Shown: positions 34,614 to 42,561 of the stretch, piece by piece
Layout of the letters: each line of letters begins with the position of its first letter
Position numbering within the stretch: position 1 is the stretch's first letter
NCBI GenBank assembly: GCA_031374935.1
Contig: JANMHB010000184.1
Location: 62,001-126,000 of the forward strand
From: JACMLX01 sp031374935
GTDB taxonomy: Bacteria; Gemmatimonadota; Gemmatimonadetes; Gemmatimonadales; Gemmatimonadaceae
Length of the DNA stretch: 64,000 nt
Direction of reading: 5' to 3'
Program-made: the position numbers and the translations under genes
The notes under the pieces: model-generated
Database searches by the model: none
Told to the model about the DNA's origin: nothing
What the model saw: the letters and a program-made list of their open reading frames with translations, nothing else

Positions 34614-35138
34614 TCAGCCGCCCGCGCCTGGATACTCCTTCTTCAGTTCGGCTGCGGTCCACGTTCCTCGGCTGCCCAGCTTCTCGCGGACCGTCTTGAC
34701 CTCTGCGGCAGTGACCGGGCCAGCTGTGTTGCCCCATTGTGAACGAGCATACGTGAGCACATTGGCAACGTCGTCGTCGCTGAGCATGCCCCACGCCTGC
34801 ATCGCACCGTTGTACGTCTTGCCATCGACGTTGATCTCGCCCTGCAACCCGGCGAGGACGATCGAGATTGGCACGCTGGGGTCACCAGTGAGCCACGCCG
34901 AATTTTTCAGCGGTGGATAGTTGCCCTCCACGCCGACGCCCGTCGCTTGATGGCAGCTGGCGCAGATCTGCACGTAGGTGGCTTCGCCCTGGCTCACGAC
35001 GGGCTCGGCCGCCGCTGCACTGGCGACCGCAGTCTCACCGGAGACCGCGGGCTTGGTGTCACCACCGCAGCCGAGCAGGAATGGTGTCGCGCAGACGAGC
35101 AGCGCGGCGATGGATGCGAGGCGGGAATGGCGAGTCAT
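34614..35138 (-). CDS. Mono-haem cytochrome c lipoprotein beside nosZ
   Basis: This 174-residue protein begins at the ATG at 35138 with a lipoprotein signal (ASIAALLVCATPFLLGC). One c-type haem site, CASCH, lies in the class I cytochrome domain, with a probable axial Met in GAMQAWGMLSDDDV. After the haem domain is a charged helical tail (VKTVREKLGS, AAELKKEYPG). It is divergent from nosZ across ~220 bases. It could deliver electrons to NosZ; that role is inferred from position. Confidence 0.88.
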   Translation of the reverse strand: MTRHSRLASIAALLVCATPFLLGCGGDTKPAVSGETAVASAAAAEPVVSQGEATYVQICASCHQATGVGVEGNYPPLKNSAWLTGDPSVPISIVLAGLQGEINVDGKTYNGAMQAWGMLSDDDVANVLTYARSQWGNTAGPVTAAEVKTVREKLGSRGTWTAAELKKEYPGAGG

Positions 35139-35241
35139 GGCGGCACGAGTCAGGGAATGGTCGAAATCGGGCGATAGGCCCACCGACCGGCCAAACGGAA
35201 TCCCCTGACATTAATTCACATATGCGGATGCGAAGGTCAGG

Positions 35242-35268
35242 GATTGCCCTACGTCATCTCAGGCAATC
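35242..35268. promoter_or_regulatory. 7-bp inverted repeat in the nosZ/cytochrome c divergent promoter
   Basis: gattgcc (35242-35248) and ggcaatc (35262-35268) are inverted around a 13-base spacer, about 95 bases before the nosZ start. It is not a consensus FNR site (TTGAT-N4-ATCAA). It could be an operator for both divergent genes, for example for the Rrf2 regulator encoded downstream, but this is inference. Confidence 0.35.
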
Positions 35269-35330
35269 GCCGACTTTGGCGTCCAGACGTCGGGCGTACC
35301 TATCGCACTGAGTGTGCATCGCACCGCATG

Positions 35331-35360
35331 CGCACTCCCTCACATCGTTCAAGGAGTGCG
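35331..35360 (+). promoter_or_regulatory. Hairpin covering the nosZ ribosome binding site
   Basis: cgcactcc (35331-35338) pairs exactly with ggagtgcg (35353-35360) around a 14-base loop. The right arm contains ggag of the Shine-Dalgarno sequence aaggag (35351-35356), seven bases ahead of the ATG at 35363. When folded it would hide the ribosome site, so nosZ translation may be conditional. Confidence 0.5.
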
Positions 35361-35362
35361 TG

Positions 35363-37390
35363 ATGTCCCGGATACTCACCCAAGGCAAGGCTGGCCTGGC
35401 GGCGGTCGTGGTCGGCTCGGCGATCGTGCTGGCCTACGCCTGCGCGCCCACGGGCTCCAAACAACCCAACACGGCGCTTGTTGGTGGCGATGCGGCACAG
35501 GCCGTCTATGTGGCACCTGGCAAGTACGACGAGTTCTACGCGTTCCTCTCCGGAGGCTTCAACGGACAGGTCGGCGTGTACGGCTTGCCATCGGGCCGGC
35601 TGCTCAAGCTGATCCCGGTGTTCAGCCAGCACGCCGAGAACGGCTGGGGATACAGTGAAGAGACGAAGCCGATGCTCGAGACCTCGTACGGCTTTGTGCC
35701 GTGGGACGACCTCCACCACACGGCCCTGTCGCAGACCAAGGGAGAGGATGACGGGCGCTGGCTCTTCGTCAACGGCAACAACACGCCACGCGTCGCCCGG
35801 ATCGACCTGACGAAGATGGAAACCGAAGAGATCATCGAGATCCCGAACTCCGCGGGGAACCATGCGTCGCCGTTCCTCACCCAGAACACCGAGTACGCCG
35901 TCGCATCAACACGCTTCAGCGTGCCGATCCCGAATCGTGACATGCCGATCTCGGAATACAAGAAGGGCTTTCGCGGATCGATCAGCTTCATCAAGGCGAA
36001 TGAGCCCGGCAAGATGCGGATCGCATTCCAGTTGCTGGTTCCCGGCTTCAACTACGACCTCGCGCGTGCGGGCAAGGGACCGTCGGACGGGTGGATGTTC
36101 TTCACCTCGTACAATTCCGAGCAGGCCAACTCCCTGCTCGAGGCGAATGCATCACGAAACGACAAGGACTTCATCGCGGCGGTGAATTGGAAGGCCGCCG
36201 AGCGCTGTGTGGCGGACGGCAAGGGTCAGTCGATGGCAGCCGAATACCTGCACAATGTGATGGATCCGTTTACCCGGACGGCGCGCGTGATCAGGGAAAC
36301 AGGCGTCATCACCCTGGAGACATCGGCATGTCCGGGCGCGATGTACTTCCTGCCGACGCCGAAGTCACCGCACGGTGCAGACGTGGATCCGACGGGGGAG
36401 TACATCGTCGCCGGCGGCAAGCTGGCCAGCGTGATTCCCGTCCACAGCTTCACGAAAATGATGGCCGCCATCGACAAGAAGGACTTCGAAGGTGATGTCG
36501 AGGGCATTCCGGTGTTGCGCTATGCCAGCGTGCTCGCCGGCGAAGTCAAGAATCCGGGCCTTGGTCCGTTGCACACCGAGTTCGACGGCAAGGGATTCGC
36601 GTACACCTCGATGTTCCTCTCGTCCGAGATCGTGAAATGGAAGCTGGGCACGTGGGAAGTGGTCGATCGTGCACCGACTTTCTACTCGGTCGGGCACCTG
36701 ATGATTCCGGGCGGCGCCACCAGCAAGCCGGCCGGCAAGTATGCGCTGGCGATGAACAAGATCACCAAGGACCGTTACCTGGGGACGGGGCCGGAGCTTG
36801 CCCATTCAGCGCAGCTCTACAGCATTGAAGGCGACAAGATGAAACTGCTGCTCGATTTCCCGACGATCGGCGAACCACACTATGCCAATGCCATTGCCGC
36901 CAGCGTGATTCGTGATCGACAGGTGAAGTTCTACTCCCTCAAGGATAACCGTCATGCGCAGGTCGTCCGCACGGAACGGGAGACGGGCATCAATCGCTCC
37001 GGCCGGCAGGTGCATGTGCGGATGGCGTCGCTGCGGAGCCATTTTTCGCCGGACAATATCGAAGGCGTACAGCTCGGCGATACGGTCTACTTCCACGTGA
37101 CCAACATCGAGCAGGATTGGGACATGCCGCACGGCTTCGCGATCACTGGAGCCAACACGGCCGAGGTGCTGGTGATGCCCGGTGAAACCCGCACCATGAA
37201 GTGGATTCCAACCCGTATCGGCGTGTTCCCGTTCTACTGCACCGACTTCTGTTCGGCGTTGCACCAGGAGATGCAGGGGTACGTACGCGTCTCGCCGGCC
37301 GGGTCGAGTGTCGCGCTGATTGCAAACTCCGGGCGGGTCGGCCAGAACGTGGACGCCGAAGTCGCGGCAGCCATCAAGGCAAAGCGCTAA
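35363..37390 (+). CDS. nosZ: Nitrous oxide reductase, clade II
   Basis: This 675-residue periplasmic multicopper enzyme reduces N2O to N2. The ATG at 35363 has an aaggag site. The N terminus is a Sec-type signal with a lipobox-like LAYAC and no twin-Arg motif, the mark of clade II rather than Tat-exported clade I. CuZ His ligands are recognisable in DDLHHT, SPHGADVD, GLGPLHTEF, YSVGHLM and GEPHYAN. The C-terminal cupredoxin domain has the CuA set: His in DMPHGF, then FYCTDFCSALHQEMQGY. It is the first gene of the nos operon. Confidence 0.97.
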   Translation: MSRILTQGKAGLAAVVVGSAIVLAYACAPTGSKQPNTALVGGDAAQAVYVAPGKYDEFYAFLSGGFNGQVGVYGLPSGRLLKLIPVFSQHAENGWGYSEETKPMLETSYGFVPWDDLHHTALSQTKGEDDGRWLFVNGNNTPRVARIDLTKMETEEIIEIPNSAGNHASPFLTQNTEYAVASTRFSVPIPNRDMPISEYKKGFRGSISFIKANEPGKMRIAFQLLVPGFNYDLARAGKGPSDGWMFFTSYNSEQANSLLEANASRNDKDFIAAVNWKAAERCVADGKGQSMAAEYLHNVMDPFTRTARVIRETGVITLETSACPGAMYFLPTPKSPHGADVDPTGEYIVAGGKLASVIPVHSFTKMMAAIDKKDFEGDVEGIPVLRYASVLAGEVKNPGLGPLHTEFDGKGFAYTSMFLSSEIVKWKLGTWEVVDRAPTFYSVGHLMIPGGATSKPAGKYALAMNKITKDRYLGTGPELAHSAQLYSIEGDKMKLLLDFPTIGEPHYANAIAASVIRDRQVKFYSLKDNRHAQVVRTERETGINRSGRQVHVRMASLRSHFSPDNIEGVQLGDTVYFHVTNIEQDWDMPHGFAITGANTAEVLVMPGETRTMKWIPTRIGVFPFYCTDFCSALHQEMQGYVRVSPAGSSVALIANSGRVGQNVDAEVAAAIKAKR

Positions 37391-37403
37391 TCGATGTCTC
37401 CTG

Positions 37404-37435
37404 CCGGGGACGGCGGCGCAGGCTGCCGTCCCCGG
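37404..37435 (+). terminator. 14-bp GC hairpin between nosZ and the nosL fusion
   Basis: ccggggacggcggc (37404-37417) pairs with gctgccgtccccgg (37422-37435), one G-T pair, four-base loop gcag. It begins 14 bases after the nosZ stop. The following bases lack a T tract, so it may be a partial terminator or an mRNA-stabilising 3' stem that lets nosZ be expressed above the accessory genes. Confidence 0.6.
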
Positions 37436-37465
37436 TGCGTCTTCACTTCGCGACCGGTGTCTGCG

Positions 37466-38557
37466 ATGCCCCGTCTTACGCGCTGGTTGGTGGCCATGGC
37501 CGCACTGCTGGTTCTTGGTGTGTTCGTCTTTCCACTCTGGCGGGTGACACTCGAGGCGCCCCAGTACCCAGAGGGCATCGGCATGCTGATTCACGTGAAC
37601 GGCGTCACGGGCGTGAACGAGCACGATCTCGCCAACATCAACGGCCTCAATCATTACATCGGCATGGCGCGTATTGAGCCGGAGGCGATTCCCGAGTTGC
37701 GGTACATGCCTTGGATCGCCGCCGCGATCGTGATGACGGGCCTGCTGGTCGCCGCTGCGGGGTCGCGCCGCCTCTATGTCGGGTGGGCCAGTGTCGTGAT
37801 CACAACGCTTGCCGTGGGAGTCTACGATTTCTGGAAATGGGAATACGACTACGGGCACAATCTCAGCCCGGACGCTGCAATCCGCATCCCGGGCCTGTCG
37901 TATCAGCCACCGCTCTTTGGCTCGAGGCAGATTCTCAACTTCGTCGCCCATTCGTATCCAGACACCGGTGGCTGGATGCTCATCGCGTCGGGCGTTGTGA
38001 TCGGCGCTGTGCTCCTCGATCTGCTGTTCGGAAATCGTACCCCCGTCGCGGCTCGTCCGCCAGCGTCGCGTGCCATCCCAACGACGGCGACTGCGGCGAT
38101 TGTGTTGGTGCTGCTGTCGTCGTGTGGCCAGCCCGGCCCGCGGCCACTGGTGCTGGGAAACGAGGAGTGTGCGCTGTGTCGCATGATGATCACGGATGCA
38201 CGATTCGGTGTCGAAGTCGTCGCGCGCACGGGGCGCGTGCAGGCCTTCGATGCGCTCGAGTGCGCGCTGTCGTATGTCGCTGCCGCGGATTCGGGCAGCA
38301 TCGAATCCGTCTGGGTGAGCGACTTCGAACACCCCGGAACGTGGATTGCCTCCGGCTCCGCCGTCATCGTCAGTGACGCGTCGGTGGGGTCGCCGATGGG
38401 GCGATCGCTGCTGGCGGTGGCCGCCGGCCGGACAGCGCCGGAGGTCACGGCGCGATACGGCGGACGGCTCAGCAACTGGCCGTCGCTGCTCGCCGCAGCG
38501 CGCACGACGGCCGGCGCCGCGCCTGGGCACGAGGGAGCGGACCGCAATGATCACTGA
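37466..38557 (+). CDS. nosL: Membrane protein fused to NosL copper chaperone
   Basis: This 363-residue protein has two parts. Residues 1-200 hold about four membrane helices (WLVAMAALLVLGVFVF; MPWIAAAIVMTGLLVAA; VGWASVVITTLAVGV; GWMLIASGVVIGAVLLDLL) separated by a long exported loop. Then a hydrophobic stretch ending LVLLSSC leads into a NosL domain: GNEECALCRMMITDARFG and a Cys in VQAFDALECALSYV. NosL normally is a free lipoprotein giving Cu(I) to NosZ; here its lipobox-like Cys is internal. The start at 37466 follows the hairpin after nosZ. The 3' end overlaps nosD by 11 bases. Confidence 0.88.
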   Translation: MPRLTRWLVAMAALLVLGVFVFPLWRVTLEAPQYPEGIGMLIHVNGVTGVNEHDLANINGLNHYIGMARIEPEAIPELRYMPWIAAAIVMTGLLVAAAGSRRLYVGWASVVITTLAVGVYDFWKWEYDYGHNLSPDAAIRIPGLSYQPPLFGSRQILNFVAHSYPDTGGWMLIASGVVIGAVLLDLLFGNRTPVAARPPASRAIPTTATAAIVLVLLSSCGQPGPRPLVLGNEECALCRMMITDARFGVEVVARTGRVQAFDALECALSYVAAADSGSIESVWVSDFEHPGTWIASGSAVIVSDASVGSPMGRSLLAVAAGRTAPEVTARYGGRLSNWPSLLAAARTTAGAAPGHEGADRNDH

Positions 38558-39809
38558 GCCTGAACGTCAGTGGCGCATGCTCGCCGCCGTGGTGGCGAGC
38601 GGCAGCCTATTGGGAACAACGCCAGCGCGCGCGTCACGCACGATCGACGTGTATCCCGGTGCTGGCGCCCCGGTTGCCGCGGCGCTCGCGCGCGCGCAGC
38701 CATCCGATACCGTGTTTCTCCATCGCGGCATCTATCGCGAACCCACCATCATGGTGCGGCAGTCCGTCACGCTGCGCGGTGAGCGCGGGGCGGTGCTCGA
38801 TGGGGAAGGGCAGCGGGCGATTGTGATCGTGTTCGCGCCTCACGTCACGGTCGAAGGGCTCACGTTGCGACACACCGGCTTCAGCGGGATCGACGATCGC
38901 GCCGCGTTGCGATTTGTGGAGACGCGGGACTGTCGCATCATCGGCAACCGCATCGAGCGGGCGTTCTTCGGTATCTACCTGGCGCGTGTCACCGGCTGTG
39001 ACGTCCGTGACAACGTCCTCGCGGGCGACGCGGGGGGGGAGATGGATGCGGGCAACGGCATACATCTCTGGTACGCCCGCGACGTGCACTTGACAGGCAA
39101 TACGGTCGAAGGGCATCGCGATGGCATTTACTTCGAGTTCACGCATGGCGGTGTGGTGCGTGACAACGTCAGCCGCGGGAACGGCCGCTACGGACTGCAC
39201 TTCATGTTCTCCGACAGCTGTCGCTACATTCGCAACCAGTTCATCGGGAATGCGGCGGGTATCGCCGTGATGTACACCAATCACGTCGAGATCCGCGACA
39301 ACCTGTTTGCCGAGGCACGCGGGAGCGCATCGTATGGCCTGCTGCTGAAGGCCATTTCGGATTCCCGGATCGAGGGCAATGTCTTCCGGGCGAACTCCGT
39401 CGCGCTGCATCTCGAAGACGCGAATCGGAACCAGATCCTCGGGAACCGGTTCGAACGGAATGGCTGGGCGATGCGGCTGATGACGAACGCGGACGACAAC
39501 ACGGTGGCTGGCAACGATTTCGTGGCGAATGCCTTCGACGCGGTGGCGTCAGGTGAGCGCAACTCGACGCGGGTGCATGGCAACTACTGGGATTCGTACC
39601 GGGGCTACGATCTTGACCGTAACGGCGTGGGCGATGTGCCGCATCACCCGGTGCGTCTCTTTGCCTTGATCGTCGCGAACAATCCCCCGGCACTGATCCT
39701 GCTGCGATCTTTTCTGCTCGACCTGCTCGACGCAGCGGAACGGGTGCTGCCGGTGCTCATCCCGGCCACCGTGGTCGACTCCGCGCCGGCAATGCGGGCC
39801 CACCGATGA
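38547..39809 (+). CDS. nosD: NosD copper-site maturation protein
   Basis: This 420-residue periplasmic right-handed beta-helix protein is required with NosF and NosY for CuZ assembly. The ATG at 38547 begins a signal peptide (AAVVASGSLLGTTPARA). Many parallel beta-helix turns follow (CRIIGNRIERAFFGIYLA, GGVVRDNVSRGNGRYGLHF, NRNQILGNRF), ending in the NosD-typical NYWDSYRGYDLDRNG. The stop overlaps the nosF start (ATGA). Confidence 0.95.
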   Translation: MITEPERQWRMLAAVVASGSLLGTTPARASRTIDVYPGAGAPVAAALARAQPSDTVFLHRGIYREPTIMVRQSVTLRGERGAVLDGEGQRAIVIVFAPHVTVEGLTLRHTGFSGIDDRAALRFVETRDCRIIGNRIERAFFGIYLARVTGCDVRDNVLAGDAGGEMDAGNGIHLWYARDVHLTGNTVEGHRDGIYFEFTHGGVVRDNVSRGNGRYGLHFMFSDSCRYIRNQFIGNAAGIAVMYTNHVEIRDNLFAEARGSASYGLLLKAISDSRIEGNVFRANSVALHLEDANRNQILGNRFERNGWAMRLMTNADDNTVAGNDFVANAFDAVASGERNSTRVHGNYWDSYRGYDLDRNGVGDVPHHPVRLFALIVANNPPALILLRSFLLDLLDAAERVLPVLIPATVVDSAPAMRAHR

Positions 39810-40582
39810 TCTGCATACACGATGTGTACAAGCGCTTCGGCGCGCTGCCGGTGTTGCGTGGCCTGAATCTCGCGCTCACACCGGGCCGCGTGACGGCGAT
39901 CGTCGGCCCAAACGCGGCAGGGAAGAGCACGCTGATCCGTTGCATCCTTGGCCTGTCGCGTCCCGATCGCGGCACCATCACATTGGCTGATGGTCGTAAC
40001 GTGCGACTGCCTGCCGCGCGCGCCGCGCTGGGCTATATGCCGCAGCAGCCGAGCTTTCCCGAGAACCTCACCGGTCATGAGGTGCTCGCGATGCTCGATG
40101 CTCTCCGACCCGAGGTGGCGCCCGACAGCGCGTTGCTTGAGCGTTTTCAGGTCGCCGGTCAGCTCGACAAACCCGTCCGCACGCTCTCCGGTGGCACCCG
40201 TCAGAAACTCTCGGCGGTGATTGCGTTCCGTTATCGTCCGTCGCTGCTGATCCTCGACGAACCGACCGCCGGTCTTGACCCGCTGGCAGCCGCCGTTTTC
40301 AAGTCCACGGTCGTCGCGGCGCGTGACACTGGCGCAACCATCCTGCTGACGACCCACGTGGTTGCCGAGCTGGCGGTGCTGGCGGACGAGATCGCCTTTC
40401 TGCTCGATGGTGCGATCCGGTTTGCCGGTCCCGTGACAGCGCTGTTGAACACGACCGGTGCGGCCACGCTCGATGAAGCGCTCGCCGCGCTGATGCAGAC
40501 GCCGGCGGCGGGCATTCCGGCTGCGGCGCTTCAGACTGCCGAGAGCCTGCGGGTGCGGGTGGTCCGCGAGACTCGCGCATGA
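39806..40582 (+). CDS. nosF: NosF ABC ATPase
   Basis: This 258-residue ATPase of the NosDFY complex has Walker A GPNAAGKSTLIRCILG, Q-loop YMPQQPSFPENLTG, signature LSGGTRQKLSAVIAF and Walker B LLILDEPTAGLDP. It overlaps nosD and nosY by four bases each. It drives maturation of the NosZ copper site through NosY. Confidence 0.95.
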   Translation: MICIHDVYKRFGALPVLRGLNLALTPGRVTAIVGPNAAGKSTLIRCILGLSRPDRGTITLADGRNVRLPAARAALGYMPQQPSFPENLTGHEVLAMLDALRPEVAPDSALLERFQVAGQLDKPVRTLSGGTRQKLSAVIAFRYRPSLLILDEPTAGLDPLAAAVFKSTVVAARDTGATILLTTHVVAELAVLADEIAFLLDGAIRFAGPVTALLNTTGAATLDEALAALMQTPAAGIPAAALQTAESLRVRVVRETRA

Positions 40583-41403
40583 CGGCGATCGCGACGCCGT
40601 CGCTCGGCCGCGCCGAGCTGGCCTGGATCATCGCCGTGCATCAGTCGCGGGATGTCGTGCGCAAACGTTGGGTGATCGCGTACGCCGCAGGGCTGGCAGT
40701 GGCCGGCGACCTGTTGCTGCGACTGGCCGGGAGTGGGCCGTCAGCGTTGGTGTCGTTGCTCAATGTGGTGCTGTTGCTGATCCCGCTGATCGCGCTCATC
40801 CTCGGGTCCGCGTCGCTCTACGGCGCGCGTGAATTCACGGAGCTGCTGCTGGCCCAACCGATTCCGCGGCGGTCACTGTTCATCGGACTCTATTTGGGCC
40901 TGACGGTGCCGCTGGCCGCCGCCACCGCGCTCGGGCTGGCGCTGCCATTCATGATCGAACGGGCCCTCGACCAGACCACGGCGCCGATGTTGGCACTGCT
41001 CGTTGCTGTCAGCGTGCTGTTGGTCGCTGTCTTCACCGGCCTCGCATTTCTGCTGACGGTCAGCGTTCACGATCGCGCCCGCGGGCTGGGCGTGGCGATC
41101 CTCGCGTGGCTGGGTATGGGCCTGCTCTACGATGGGCTCGTGCTGGCCGTGGCGACTGCCTTTCGCGACTGGCCGATCGAGCGTCCGCTGCTGGCGGCAA
41201 TGGTGCTCAATCCGATCGACCTTGCCCGGACGATCCTGCTGCTCCGCCTCGACGTCGCCGCGCTGATGGGTTACACGGGAGCGGTCTTCCGCTCGGCGTT
41301 CGGGACCACCGGCAGCGCGACGATCGCGATCCTCGCCCTTGGCCTCTGGGTCATGGTGCCCTGGTGGCTCGGGGCGCGGGCATTCGACCGGAGAGACTTC
41401 TGA
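40579..41403 (+). CDS. nosY: NosY ABC permease
   Basis: This 274-residue inner-membrane permease has six hydrophobic helices (including LLNVVLLLIPLIALILGSAS, TVPLAAATALGLALPF and LLVAVSVLLVAVFTGLAFLL). The motif YGAREFTELLLAQPIPRR is typical of NosY-like ABC-2 permeases. It pairs with NosF and transmits ATP-driven motion to NosD in the periplasm. Confidence 0.93.
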   Translation: MTAIATPSLGRAELAWIIAVHQSRDVVRKRWVIAYAAGLAVAGDLLLRLAGSGPSALVSLLNVVLLLIPLIALILGSASLYGAREFTELLLAQPIPRRSLFIGLYLGLTVPLAAATALGLALPFMIERALDQTTAPMLALLVAVSVLLVAVFTGLAFLLTVSVHDRARGLGVAILAWLGMGLLYDGLVLAVATAFRDWPIERPLLAAMVLNPIDLARTILLLRLDVAALMGYTGAVFRSAFGTTGSATIAILALGLWVMVPWWLGARAFDRRDF

Positions 41404-41524
41404 GCCGCCGGCCAAGTGGCGCGTCGCATACTGCGCCCATTGGGCGAGGAAGTGGTGTTACGCGGAGACCCTGTTCGGTGTAGACTCGATATTCGCAACC
41501 CTTACGCTTTCAACACCAACGCCA

Positions 41525-41959
41525 GTGCTGTCCCAGACATCTGAGTACGCACTTCGCATCATGGCCTATCTCGCGCAGCAACCTCTCGACACGCTCGTCC
41601 CGGCGGTGTCCATGCAGGGCAAGGTGCGGGTGCCCGCGAATTATCGCGCCAAGATCCTCAATCAACTCACCCGGGCCGGGCTGCTCGAGTCGACGCGCGG
41701 ACGCACCGGTGGTTTCCGGCTGTCCCGGCCGGCGGCGCGCATTCGATTGTCAGAAGTGATTGCGCCGTTCGAACCCGTCGCACCGCCGAACACCTGTTTG
41801 CTCGGGCAGGCGCGCTGCTCTGATGTGCGTCCGTGCGCGGCGCACCAGAAGTGGCGCGAGCTGGCCGCCGCGCGTGATTCGTTCCTGCGCGGCACGACGG
41901 TGGCGGACGTGGCCGCCAACGGCGGACCAGGTCGGCTGGCAGCGCGCTCTGGTGTCTGA
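41525..41959 (+). CDS. Rrf2-family transcriptional regulator with Fe-S cysteines
   Basis: This 144-residue regulator starts at the GTG at 41525 (LSQTSEYALRIMAYLAQQP), the usual Rrf2 N terminus. The winged helix includes AKILNQLTRAGLLESTRGRTGGF. Three Cys (CLLGQARCSDVRPC, spacing x6 and x5) match the [Fe-S] cluster region of IscR/NsrR-type members. Located after nosY, it is a good candidate for an NO or redox sensor controlling the nos genes, though there is no direct evidence of its targets. Confidence 0.88.
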   Translation: MLSQTSEYALRIMAYLAQQPLDTLVPAVSMQGKVRVPANYRAKILNQLTRAGLLESTRGRTGGFRLSRPAARIRLSEVIAPFEPVAPPNTCLLGQARCSDVRPCAAHQKWRELAAARDSFLRGTTVADVAANGGPGRLAARSGV

Positions 41960-42084
41960 GCGCCTCGACCAGCCTCAGCCAGAACCCGCCGCGGGATCCG
42001 CGCGTAGTCTGTCTACCTGCACGTCGTGTGACTCACTACCGGCACTGCGGTGTCGGAGACGGCCGTCGCCGTCGGGAGTACTCC

Positions 42085-42543
42085 ATGTCGTACCACTGCG
42101 AAGTGATCGAGATGTCGTCGCAACCAGCTGTTGTCGTCCGCACGCTGGCGACCTTCCACACGCTGCCGAAGGTGATCGGCGACGGCTTCAGTGCACTGAA
42201 GGGCTACCTGCGCGACCAGCACGTCACGCCGACGGGGCCGATGTATGTGAAGTACGTCGGTGCGCCGGCGCACGACCTGCCGATCGAAGTCGGCGTGCCG
42301 GTCACGCCACAGACGATGGTGACATCCGGCTTCGTGTCGGCACAGTTGCCGAGCGGCCGCGCTGCGTCATGTATGCACCGCGGGCACTACACCGATCTGC
42401 CGCACGCCTACAAGGCGCTCGAGCAGTGGGTCGCGGCAGAAGGGCTGGCCGTCACCGGCGAGGCGTACGAGTTGTACCTGAATGACAGCGAGCATACACC
42501 TCCAGCGGCATGGCTCACGCGGATCACCATGCCGCTGCGGTGA
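42085..42543 (+). CDS. GyrI-like / AraC effector-binding domain protein
   Basis: This 152-residue stand-alone GyrI-like small-molecule-binding protein starts at MSYHCEVIEMSSQPAVVVRT. The pattern GPMYVKYVG, GVPVTPQTM, MHRGHYTDLPHAYKALEQWV, YELYLNDSEHTPPAAWLTRI is characteristic of the family. Homologues bind hydrophobic cations, inhibit gyrase or hydrolyse small esters. No DNA-binding domain is fused here. Ligand unknown. Confidence 0.87.
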   Translation: MSYHCEVIEMSSQPAVVVRTLATFHTLPKVIGDGFSALKGYLRDQHVTPTGPMYVKYVGAPAHDLPIEVGVPVTPQTMVTSGFVSAQLPSGRAASCMHRGHYTDLPHAYKALEQWVAAEGLAVTGEAYELYLNDSEHTPPAAWLTRITMPLR

Positions 42544-42561
42544 ATCAGCGACGAACGCGGG

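Noticed and set aside
35215..35268. FNR/CRP site upstream of nosZ
   Set aside because: No sequence close to TTGAT-N4-ATCAA is present; only the 7-bp inverted repeat was kept as an unassigned element.
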